A DNA stretch of 21,900 bases from positions 1-21,900 of the forward strand of contig CAYYRN010000033.1 in assembly GCA_964474295.1 (NCBI GenBank), in the 5' to 3' direction. The notes below the pieces were generated by a model. The model ran no database searches and had not been told where the DNA came from. It was given only the letters and a program-made list of their open reading frames with translations. Of the stretch, positions 1 to 6,221 are shown piece by piece. Positions within the stretch are counted from its first letter, which is position 1, and each line of letters begins with the position of its first letter. The position numbers were made by a program, and so were the translations under genes. The stretch is from SIG575 sp964474295. Lineage in GTDB: Bacteria > Bacillota > Clostridia > Oscillospirales > Acutalibacteraceae.

Positions 1-2285
1 GTGCAAGTAGGTTCTGTCACTTCGTGCTTGTAATTGTGTCCCTTTGCGGGGATAATCGTATCATCAAGCGAAATTTTGTTTGTATATTCTTTGTCAGAGA
101 AAATCTCGTGACAGTTTCCGCAAGTCCAATATGCAATGTTGCCGTCAGCTTCACAGGTTTCCGCTTTCGCTTCCGTCTTTACTGTGCTGTGTCCTTTTGC
201 GGGAATTACAGTGTCTTCGAGTGAAATTTCGTTTGCACATTTTTCATCGGAGAAAATCTTATTGCAGTTTCCGCAAGTCCAATATGCAATGTTGCCGTCA
301 GCTTCACAGGTTTCCGCTTTTGCTTCCGTCTTTACAGTGCTGTGTCCCTTTGCGGAAATTACAGTGCTTTCAAGCGTAATTTCGTTTGTGCATTTTTCAT
401 CGGAGAAAATCTTGTGACATTTTCCGCAAGTCCAATAAGCAATGTTGCCGTCAGCTTCACAGGTTTCTGCTTTTGCTTCTGTCTTTACAGTGCTGTGTCC
501 AAAAGCTTTAACCGTTTTTGTTTCCGTTTTATCGCAAGCGGTACATTTATAAACCTCATAACCATCCTCTGTGCAGGTTGCGGTCTTGCTGTCAACAAGA
601 GTTTTGAAATTGTGTCCGTTTGCACCGACGTAACTGTCAACGTATGTATCGCCGCAGTTAAGACAAGTGTGGGTTGTGTAACCTTTTTCCGTACAAGTCG
701 GGGCAGTCACGACAGATGTGTAATCGTGGCCCTTTGCGGGAATCGAAACGGTTTTTGTCGCACCACAACCGCTATATGTACAGGTGTGAATTTCTTCCCC
801 TGCCTCGGTACAAGTCGCTTCTTTCACGGTTGAGGTGCAGGCATAGGTGTGTTTTTCCCAACAAAGCTTATTGTTTGAATTCCAGCCCGTAAGATGATAA
901 CCTTCGGGTACAAAAAACTCGGCATCATTGACATATTCAACAGTATTGCTCGTTTTAAGCTCCGAAGACTCCTTTGTTGTTACGGAAAATACCGCATTTT
1001 GTCCCTTTGTAACAATTGCGTTTTCTTCAAGATAAACTTCTCCGCCAAATTCACCGTCAACATAAAGAGTACCGCCGTTTTCCACCAAAAGCCTTGCGGC
1101 AGGTCTGCCTTGAGTGTAACGTCTGTCGGTTGTGAATTTTTCATCCGTAAGCTCTCTGTAAAAAACTATTTGAGAATATCTGTTACGAAAAGTTGTTTTA
1201 TACCTATCAGCCTTAAAAGTAGCACCGCTGTGTATTACCGCCTCACATCCGGGCAGAAACTTCATACTGATTGCGGTATCGTTATAGTAAGACGAATATT
1301 CTCCGTCATACAAATGCAGTTCAAAATCGCCGTCGAGCGACACAACATAGCTTGATGAATTAACGGTGACCGAAATCGAAGATACATAAAGTTTAAGCGT
1401 AATCGAACCGAGATATCCTCCGCCGTAAAGCTTTAAAATTTCCGCATACCCTTTCAGTCTGTCACGGTACTCATAGGTTTTTTCGACATATCCGCCCTCT
1501 TTAAGAACGAACATACCGTCAGAAGAACCGACAAAACAAACCTTATTGAATGTATAGCTATCCGTAAAATACATCAAACAGTTGGCTGTTAATTTTGCAC
1601 CGTAATTGATTTTAATTTTAACCTGAATATTGTGGCAGTCATATTCATTTGCCACCCATATTCCCTTAATACGAACATACGATGCGTGTGTGCCGCCTCG
1701 CCAATGCTCGATAACCAAAAAATCTCTCACTTCCGCACCTGTAAATGCTTCGATAGAGCCTGTACCTTTTATGTAGCCGTCACATACAATTTTGCCACCG
1801 CTGAAAACATTCATTTTACCGTTAAGGTTAATTTGTGCGTAATTGCCGTTTACTTCCTGACGCTGAGGGCCGCCCACCGCAACACCGACAATAGCGGAAA
1901 CCAAAACCGTTCCGTTGACAGTTACAGTTGCACCCGCCGCAACGGTAAGCGTTCTGTAAAGAACATCCTTTGTAGAATAGGTAAGTGAGCTTGTGTCGGG
2001 ATTTTCGCTTGAAACATCATATCCCGTGTATCCGTCCTTATAAGGAACAAGAAGCGTAACTCCGGCTTTAACCTCGACGTTTCTGCTGATTGTCGCATTT
2101 TTTTGCACAATAACAGTGTCGCCGCTCACAGCATTTTCGAGTGCCTCCTCGACACTGCCGTAATATACACTGCCGATGCTTGCGACGTTTTCGTCAGCCG
2201 CCGAAACACCGATTGCAAAGCACGAAATTACCATACTTAACGCAAGCAAAACGCTCACAATTTTTTTAACGTTTTTATATATCAT
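1..2285 (-). CDS. Secreted cysteine-repeat surface protein, N-terminal part (3' end outside window)
   Basis: The reading frame is open from an ATG at 2285 to the left edge, giving at least 761 codons with no stop. Residues 1-29 look like a signal peptide (KNVKK basic start, hydrophobic LLALSMVI core, cleavage near GVSA/ADE). A VISC tetrapeptide at 19-22 would also fit a lipobox, so lipoprotein processing is not excluded. Residues 30 to about 460 are rich in Gly, Asn and beta-type segments and resemble a beta-helix stretch of an adhesin, but no named domain is recognisable. From about residue 470 come cysteine modules of the type common in Clostridia surface proteins (GH-x-T-C...W-T-C-G-x-C), ending in three near-identical 51-residue copies. 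A TTG at 2291, in frame and 6 nt after GGGGG, could be the true start; the ATG lies 12 nt after it. The role is unknown; attachment to host, substrate or matrix is a guess. Confidence 0.85.
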   Translation of the reverse strand, partial: MIYKNVKKIVSVLLALSMVISCFAIGVSAADENVASIGSVYYGSVEEALENAVSGDTVIVQKNATISRNVEVKAGVTLLVPYKDGYTGYDVSSENPDTSSLTYSTKDVLYRTLTVAAGATVTVNGTVLVSAIVGVAVGGPQRQEVNGNYAQINLNGKMNVFSGGKIVCDGYIKGTGSIEAFTGAEVRDFLVIEHWRGGTHASYVRIKGIWVANEYDCHNIQVKIKINYGAKLTANCLMYFTDSYTFNKVCFVGSSDGMFVLKEGGYVEKTYEYRDRLKGYAEILKLYGGGYLGSITLKLYVSSISVTVNSSSYVVSLDGDFELHLYDGEYSSYYNDTAISMKFLPGCEAVIHSGATFKADRYKTTFRNRYSQIVFYRELTDEKFTTDRRYTQGRPAARLLVENGGTLYVDGEFGGEVYLEENAIVTKGQNAVFSVTTKESSELKTSNTVEYVNDAEFFVPEGYHLTGWNSNNKLCWEKHTYACTSTVKEATCTEAGEEIHTCTYSGCGATKTVSIPAKGHDYTSVVTAPTCTEKGYTTHTCLNCGDTYVDSYVGANGHNFKTLVDSKTATCTEDGYEVYKCTACDKTETKTVKAFGHSTVKTEAKAETCEADGNIAYWTCGKCHKIFSDEKCTNEITLESTVISAKGHSTVKTEAKAETCEADGNIAYWTCGNCNKIFSDEKCANEISLEDTVIPAKGHSTVKTEAKAETCEADGNIAYWTCGNCHEIFSDKEYTNKISLDDTIIPAKGHNYKHEVTEPTC
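42..500 (-). repeat. Three tandem 153-bp (51-residue) coding repeats
   Basis: Copies lie at 348-500, 195-347 and 42-194 in the frame of the surface protein. Each starts GHS-T-V-K-T-E and contains ETCEADGNIAYWTCG-x-C. The first two are the closer pair, with mostly third-position changes. The third diverges after the CxxC (SDKEYTNK in place of SDEKCTNE) and loses the fourth cysteine. A fourth, divergent unit begins at 41 and continues off the edge. Related but degenerate cysteine units occupy about 501-870. The near identity implies recent unit duplication. Confidence 0.93.
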
Positions 2286-2343
2286 ATTCAATCTTTACCC
2301 CCACGTTATTTTTGATTGATAAAGGACAATCTGCCACAGTTAT

Positions 2344-2372
2344 ATTATAGTTTGAGGTGTAAGTTTAGTCAA
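2344..2372 (-). promoter_or_regulatory. SigA-type promoter of the surface-protein gene
   Basis: On the minus strand TTGACT (2372-2367) is followed after 17 bp by a perfect TATAAT (2349-2344). Transcription would start near 2337, leaving a leader of about 50 nt. No operator or long leader structure is visible. Confidence 0.75.
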
Positions 2373-2479
2373 GAAATATTTAATGCAAAAAAAATTCTTG
2401 TGATTTTAAACAATAAAACAATTTTTATATGTTTTTTGGGAATTTTATTTTGTTGATTTTATAAAAAATCCGCATAAAA

Positions 2480-2508
2480 TTGACAAAAGGTAAAAATCAA
2501 TATATAAT
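2480..2508 (+). promoter_or_regulatory. SigA-type promoter of metA
   Basis: A perfect TTGACA (2480-2485), a 17-bp spacer and a perfect TATAAT (2503-2508). The predicted start near 2515 leaves only about 20 nt before the metA start, with GGAGGTG at 2524-2530. That is too short for an S-box or T-box leader, so methionine control, if any, must act at the DNA or protein level. Confidence 0.85.
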
Positions 2509-2535
2509 AAAAAGAAACATTTCGGAGGTGAAATC

Positions 2536-3450
2536 ATGCCTATCAAAATCGACAACCAACTGCCTGCACATCACAGCCTTGAGCTTGAAAATATTTTTGT
2601 AATGACTGAGGGCAGAGCAAGCCGTCAGGACATAAGACCGCTGAACATCATAATTTTAAATCTTATGCCGACAAAAATAGTTACGGAAACTCAGCTTTTG
2701 CGTCTTTTGAGCAACAGCTCTCTGCAAATAGATATTGAGCTTTTGCAAACGGCTACTCATAAATCAAAGAACACTTCCGAACAGCATATGCTGAAATTTT
2801 ACAAAACCTTTGACGAAATAAAAAACAACAGGTACGACGGTATGATTATCACCGGCGCTCCTGTTGAAAAATTAAAATTTGAAGATGTCGATTATTGGGA
2901 TGAGCTTTGCCGGATTTTCGAGTGGACAAAAACAAACGTCTATTCCACTTTCCACATCTGCTGGGGCGCTCAAGCGGCACTTTACTACCACTACGGTATT
3001 CCGAAATATCCGCTTGAAGAAAAAATGTTCGGCATTTTTCCGCATTTTTCTCTTGATAAATACCACCCGATAATGCGTGGATTTGATGACATTTTTTATG
3101 TGCCTCATTCACGTCACACAGAGGTAAGGCGAAGCGACATCGCCCTCGTTAAAGATCTGCAAATTCTTTCCTATTCCGAAATTGCTGGTGTACACCTTAT
3201 TTCAGATATGGATTGCAGAAACTTTTTTGCAACCGGTCACTCGGAATATGACTGCGACACGCTTGCAAAAGAATATTTCAGGGATAAAGAGCAAGGTCTT
3301 GACATTAAAATCCCTTATAACTATTTCCCGTCAGATGACCCTAACAGGATGCCACTTGTTCAATGGCGTTCAACAGCCAACCTGCTGTTTACCAATTGGC
3401 TGAATTACTTTGTTTACCAAAGAACGCCTTATGACCTTTCAAGCTTATAA
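2536..3450 (+). CDS. metA: Homoserine O-acyltransferase MetA (predicted acetyl-CoA-specific)
   Basis: It catalyses the first committed step of methionine synthesis, O-acylation of L-homoserine, in the cytoplasm. The 304 residues match the usual MetA length (about 300-310). The nucleophile is Cys142 in HICWGAQA, and the other triad members are His235 and Glu237 in ATGHSEYD; all numbers coincide with E. coli MetA. Position 111 is Glu in GAPVEKL. In characterised MetA proteins Glu at 111 goes with acetyl-CoA use and Gly with succinyl-CoA use, so O-acetylhomoserine is the likely product despite the common succinyltransferase label. The start is fixed by GGAGGTG 5 nt upstream and its own strong promoter. 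The gene is monocistronic and converges on the next gene with a 1-bp gap. No other methionine gene is in the window. Confidence 0.96.
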   Translation: MPIKIDNQLPAHHSLELENIFVMTEGRASRQDIRPLNIIILNLMPTKIVTETQLLRLLSNSSLQIDIELLQTATHKSKNTSEQHMLKFYKTFDEIKNNRYDGMIITGAPVEKLKFEDVDYWDELCRIFEWTKTNVYSTFHICWGAQAALYYHYGIPKYPLEEKMFGIFPHFSLDKYHPIMRGFDDIFYVPHSRHTEVRRSDIALVKDLQILSYSEIAGVHLISDMDCRNFFATGHSEYDCDTLAKEYFRDKEQGLDIKIPYNYFPSDDPNRMPLVQWRSTANLLFTNWLNYFVYQRTPYDLSSL

Positions 3451-3451
3451 T

Positions 3452-4099
3452 TCAAAGCAGAAGTTCGAGCGTATCACGCAGGTCATACACGAAGACATCG
3501 CAAAGCGATCTCATTTTTTCCTGCTCCGGCTCCTGCTCATCATAAATACCCGCCACAAAAAAGCCTGCCTTTTTGGCACTTTCCACCGCATAAAGTGCAT
3601 CTTCAAAAATAAGCGTGTTTTGTTTATCCGTGCCGAGATAATCAAGTGCCTTTTCAAAAATAAGCGGTTCGGTTTTGTTTGTTTTTAATTCACCGCAGGT
3701 GAAAATGCCGTCGAAATAATCAAGTATCGAGCAATGCGCAAGCCCCGGTTCGACCATATACCTGTCCGTGGCTGTCGCAATGCACATTTTCACTCCGTTA
3801 TCCTTGAGTGCTTTCAAAAATTCGGCAGTGCCGTTTTTTAAAACAGCTTCGTTTTTATAATAATCTTCAACCACTTTCATCATTTTATTTGATATTTCGT
3901 CTGTGTCGGCTGTAAGATTATATTCGTCTTTCAACAATTTCGGAGCTTTTAAGAAACCTGCTTTACGCACATCGAGGTGCAAATCCTCACGGGGATGAAG
4001 TCCCAAGGATTTTAAATAAATATCGCCCCTGTGCCGCCAGGTATACATAGAATCGATAAGCGTTCCGTCAACATCGAAAATCGCACCTTTAATTTTCAT
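3452..4099 (-). CDS. HAD-superfamily phosphatase (phosphoglycolate phosphatase/beta-phosphoglucomutase-like)
   Basis: A 215-residue cytoplasmic protein with all four HAD motifs. Motif I is DVDGT with nucleophile Asp9 and acid/base Asp11; motif II is Thr109 in IATATD; motif III is Lys142 in NKTEP; motif IV is Glu166-Asp167 in IFEDALYAVESAKKAG. Residues about 15-85 form a helical cap of the C1 type, as in phosphoglycolate phosphatase, beta-phosphoglucomutase and small sugar-phosphate phosphatases. The substrate cannot be told from sequence. It has its own promoter (4124-4152), a weak ribosome site (GCGGTG) and a tail-to-tail junction with metA, so context gives no functional clue. The neighbouring pnuC is divergent and could share regulation, which is speculative. 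Confidence 0.9.
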   Translation of the reverse strand: MKIKGAIFDVDGTLIDSMYTWRHRGDIYLKSLGLHPREDLHLDVRKAGFLKAPKLLKDEYNLTADTDEISNKMMKVVEDYYKNEAVLKNGTAEFLKALKDNGVKMCIATATDRYMVEPGLAHCSILDYFDGIFTCGELKTNKTEPLIFEKALDYLGTDKQNTLIFEDALYAVESAKKAGFFVAGIYDEQEPEQEKMRSLCDVFVYDLRDTLELLL

Positions 4100-4123
4100 T
4101 TTTTCACCGCTTTCCGAGGATTA

Positions 4124-4152
4124 ATAATATCACACAAGAAAAAAGAAGTCAA
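4124..4152 (-). promoter_or_regulatory. SigA-type promoter of the HAD phosphatase gene
   Basis: TTGACT (4152-4147), 17-bp spacer, TATTAT (4129-4124) on the minus strand. It is back to back with the pnuC promoter; the two -35 boxes are 14 bp apart. Confidence 0.7.
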
Positions 4153-4166
4153 ATTTGATTTATCTG

Positions 4167-4195
4167 TTGACTTTTGTTTTGAAGTATGCTAAAAT
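4167..4195 (+). promoter_or_regulatory. SigA-type promoter of pnuC
   Basis: TTGACT (4167-4172), 17-bp spacer, TAAAAT (4190-4195). Transcription would start near 4202, giving a structured leader of about 108 nt before the pnuC start. Confidence 0.75.
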
Positions 4196-4201
4196 GACAA
4201 A

Positions 4202-4309
4202 AAAAATAAGAACTGCCACCGGGTAGTAAGAATGTACGCATTTGAACACATCATTAGGTCTTTGAAGATGTGTTTGAGTGCTTTTTTATTTTTTATCAGG
4301 AGGTCAATT
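4202..4309 (+). promoter_or_regulatory. pnuC leader: candidate transcription-attenuation element or riboswitch of unassigned class
   Basis: Between the promoter and the ribosome site lie three elements. Hairpin 1 is ACTGCC(4212-4217)-ACCG-GGTAGT(4222-4227). Hairpin 2 is a small GAATG(4230-4234)-TACG-CATTT(4239-4243). A 15-bp terminator-like stem follows, 4238-4252 with 4267-4281, then six T, an A and six more T. Hairpin 2 shares bases with the left arm of the terminator stem, so the two are mutually exclusive. That is the architecture of an OFF/ON attenuator. No TPP, SAM or preQ1 consensus is recognisable. The NAD+-II (pnuC motif) class is a plausible candidate by gene association only. Confidence 0.55.
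4238..4294 (+). terminator. Terminator-like hairpin inside the pnuC leader
   Basis: Arms 4238-4252 and 4267-4281 pair over 15 bp including three G-T wobbles, with a 14-nt loop. A TTTTTTATTTTTT tract follows directly. It lies downstream of the promoter and only a few nucleotides before AGGAGG (from 4299), so it must be conditional if the gene is expressed from this promoter. Confidence 0.75.
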
Positions 4310-4996
4310 ATGAACATTTTAAAATCACTGAAATCCCTTACACTGTTTGAAAGAGTGCTTTGGACACTTTCCGCAGCCGTGGTTTGCGCAACGTTTTTTA
4401 TTTTTAAAAGCACAGATTACCTAACGCTTTGTGCATCTCTCATCGGCGTTACGGCATTGATTTTCGTTGCCAAGGGTCACGCAGTAGGTCAATTTCTGAC
4501 AATCGTTTTTGCGATTGTTTACGGGATAATTTCTTTTCGGTTTAAATACTACGGGGAAATGATAACATATCTTTGTATGAGCGCACCTATGGCTCTCGTT
4601 TCGATGATTTCGTGGATTAAACATCCTTACAGAGATTCGGATGAAGTTACGGTAAACAGAATGACAAAAAAGCAAATTGCGGTTATGCTGATTTTCGCTG
4701 CCGCAACCACAGCGGCTTTTTATTTCATCCTTAAAGCACTGGGGAACGCAAGCCTCGGTGTCAGCACGGTTTCGGTCACGACAAGCTTTTTTGCATCGTA
4801 CCTTACGGCAATGAGAAGCCCGTACTATGCCCTCGGATATGCCGCAAATGACCTCGTTCTTATTGTGCTTTGGACGATTGCCGCAGCAAAGGATATCGGC
4901 TCTGTTCCGATGGTTGCGTGCTTTGTTATGTTTGCCGCAAACGATTTATACGGCTTTTTTAATTGGAAAAGTATGGAAAAAAATCAAGCTGAATAG
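4310..4996 (+). CDS. pnuC: PnuC-family pyridine nucleoside (nicotinamide riboside) transporter
   Basis: A 228-residue integral membrane protein with about seven hydrophobic segments, the usual size for PnuC (about 220-250). PnuC carriers bring in nicotinamide riboside by facilitated diffusion, with intracellular phosphorylation trapping it for NAD synthesis. Family features seen are an N-terminal FERVLW segment, a central ITYLCMSAPMALVSMISWIKHP stretch (split here as ITYLCMSAPM and SMISWIKHP), and a C-terminal helix ending FAANDLYGFFNWKSME. Related PnuT and PnuX proteins carry thiamine or riboflavin; no TPP or FMN riboswitch is present, which favours a pyridine substrate. The ATG at 4310 is chosen because AGGAGG precedes it by 6 nt; the frame extends to 4232 but that part is the leader hairpin. 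It complements the de novo nadABC operon elsewhere in the window. Confidence 0.88.
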   Translation: MNILKSLKSLTLFERVLWTLSAAVVCATFFIFKSTDYLTLCASLIGVTALIFVAKGHAVGQFLTIVFAIVYGIISFRFKYYGEMITYLCMSAPMALVSMISWIKHPYRDSDEVTVNRMTKKQIAVMLIFAAATTAAFYFILKALGNASLGVSTVSVTTSFFASYLTAMRSPYYALGYAANDLVLIVLWTIAAAKDIGSVPMVACFVMFAANDLYGFFNWKSMEKNQAE

Positions 4997-5003
4997 TATT
5001 CTT

Positions 5004-6098
5004 TTATTTTGTTTTGACTTTTTCTTCCTTTGAGTAATTTGCTTTGTAAACCAAAACAGATACGATAACCGCAGAAAAAGCGGACACAAGCTTGCCGACT
5101 GTCACCGCAAAAGAAAAGCTTTTGTCAAATGCCATTGTAAACGCAAGATGGTCACCGAAAACGAACGAACCGGAAACCGCAAACGCCATATTCATAACAA
5201 TACCTTTTTTATCCATTTTTTCGACATTTTCAAATGTGGGTATACTGTTTGCAAGCGATGAAACAAACCCCATAACGGAAGTTTCATTAATACCGAGCAT
5301 CCTGCCGAGATGTGCAAAAACTTTGCCTAAAAGCTTTGAAAGAACAAACAAAAACGGAAAAACTCCTGCAAGTATTACAGCTATGTTCGCAACCGTCGAA
5401 AAGCCTTGGGAAATATCCGTCATACCGTGGATTAACTCTTTGCCCGTGAGAGCTTTAAAAATGCCGCCTGCCAAACCAACCGTAACAAGGCACGTTATGA
5501 GATATCCGAGAACCTTAAAAATCTTTACCGAAATTTTCGGTGCCTTTGCTATGCCGAGGCAGGTAATTATCGCCACAACCGTAACAGGTGCCAAATCGAG
5601 CATCAGCGTTTTAAACGGTATACCGAGTATGAAGCCGGAAACCACACATCCCACGGGAATTACGGCTATACCGCACAGTATTCCGAGAAGAACTTCCTTG
5701 TGAAGTTCTTTTTTTATTGTGCCGAGTGCGACAGGCACGGTAAACGAAACAGTAACGCCGAGCATTGACGATACAACAAGCCCGTTAAAGCCGCCCAAAA
5801 GCTCATCTTTCGCTATTTCGCCCGCAAGACTTGCACCGCCCAAATCGTTCGCAAGCAGACAGCCTATTATAACAGACGGGTCAAAGTTAAAATAATTTGC
5901 GGCAGGTGTTATCAGAGGGACAATAAATTTTGAAATAACGGGAGCAATGCAAATCATTCCCACCATTGAAAGCGAAAGCGTTCCCGCAGAAACAATCCCC
6001 TTTTCAAATTCCTTGCCTATTCCTAATCGATTACCGAAAATTCTGTCGGCGGCACCCAAAAGTGCAAACACGGCAAAAACAATCATAAGAATATCCAT
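5004..6098 (-). CDS. eutH: Ethanolamine permease EutH-like transporter
   Basis: A 364-residue polytopic membrane protein with about ten hydrophobic helices. It matches EutH in its start (MDILMIVFAVFALLGAADRI), the GTLSLSMVGMICIAPV segment, LLANDLGGASLA, SVMGFVSSLANSIPTF and SGSFVFGDHLAF. EutH facilitates ethanolamine entry at low external concentration or pH. The ATG at 6098 follows GGGG by 6 nt and gives the normal EutH N terminus. An in-frame TTG at 6167 is in fact the -35 box of the promoter, so it is rejected. No eutBC, shell-protein or regulator gene is adjacent, so the ethanolamine ammonia-lyase system must be elsewhere, or this paralogue carries another amine. It ends 8 bp from the pnuC stop, convergently, without a visible terminator. 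Confidence 0.9.
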   Translation of the reverse strand: MDILMIVFAVFALLGAADRIFGNRLGIGKEFEKGIVSAGTLSLSMVGMICIAPVISKFIVPLITPAANYFNFDPSVIIGCLLANDLGGASLAGEIAKDELLGGFNGLVVSSMLGVTVSFTVPVALGTIKKELHKEVLLGILCGIAVIPVGCVVSGFILGIPFKTLMLDLAPVTVVAIITCLGIAKAPKISVKIFKVLGYLITCLVTVGLAGGIFKALTGKELIHGMTDISQGFSTVANIAVILAGVFPFLFVLSKLLGKVFAHLGRMLGINETSVMGFVSSLANSIPTFENVEKMDKKGIVMNMAFAVSGSFVFGDHLAFTMAFDKSFSFAVTVGKLVSAFSAVIVSVLVYKANYSKEEKVKTK

Positions 6099-6138
6099 AC
6101 CGAACCCCACAAAAGCAAATTTTTCTTTACAGGCACTT

Positions 6139-6167
6139 ATTGTAGCACACCAAAACACGGTGTGCAA
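6139..6167 (-). promoter_or_regulatory. eutH promoter
   Basis: TTGCAC (6167-6162), 17-bp spacer and TACAAT (6144-6139) on the minus strand, with about 35 nt of leader before the ATG at 6098. Confidence 0.65.
6145..6165. promoter_or_regulatory. Candidate operator in the eutH promoter spacer
   Basis: A perfect inverted repeat, GCACACC-N7-GGTGTGC, fills the space between the -35 and -10 boxes of eutH. Its position would let a bound dimer block RNA polymerase. The binding protein is unknown and not encoded next door. Confidence 0.5.
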
Positions 6168-6170
6168 GAC

Positions 6171-6209
6171 AAAAAACCCTAACCGTCAAACAAATCGGCG
6201 GTTAGGGTT
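6171..6209 (-). terminator. Intrinsic terminator of the activase/dehydratase gene
   Basis: Perfect 11-bp arms, AACCCTAACCG (6175-6185) and CGGTTAGGGTT (6199-6209), with a 13-nt loop. Read on the minus strand the stem runs into TTTTTT. It lies 12 bp after the stop at 6222 and just before the eutH -35 box. Confidence 0.88.
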
Positions 6210-6221
6210 CGCTTTAAATTA

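Noticed and set aside
42..500. Regular repeats taken as a CRISPR array
   Set aside because: The 153-bp period has no alternating unique spacers and keeps one open frame coding for 51-residue protein units.
80..892. Several plus-strand open frames over the repeat region
   Set aside because: They are antisense shadows of the surface-protein gene; the repeats lack stops in other frames, and no ribosome site or promoter supports them.
2509..2535. SAM riboswitch or T-box before metA
   Set aside because: The leader from the consensus promoter is only about 20 nt.
4141..4200. NiaR operator at the pnuC promoter
   Set aside because: TTATCTGT is present but the TTTACA/TGTAAA inverted arms are not.
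4232..4309. Longer pnuC start at 4232
   Set aside because: The extra 26 codons coincide with the terminator hairpin, and the clear AGGAGG serves the ATG at 4310.
4202..4309. TPP, preQ1 or guanidine riboswitch for pnuC
   Set aside because: None of their conserved sequence blocks is visible; hairpin loops are ACCG and TACG rather than ACGR.
5092..5703. Plus-strand frame of 203 codons
   Set aside because: It is antisense to eutH, lacks a ribosome site and resembles no family.
6099..6167. Longer eutH start at TTG 6167
   Set aside because: That TTG is the first base triplet of the -35 box; the ATG at 6098 gives the normal family N terminus and has a GGGG site.
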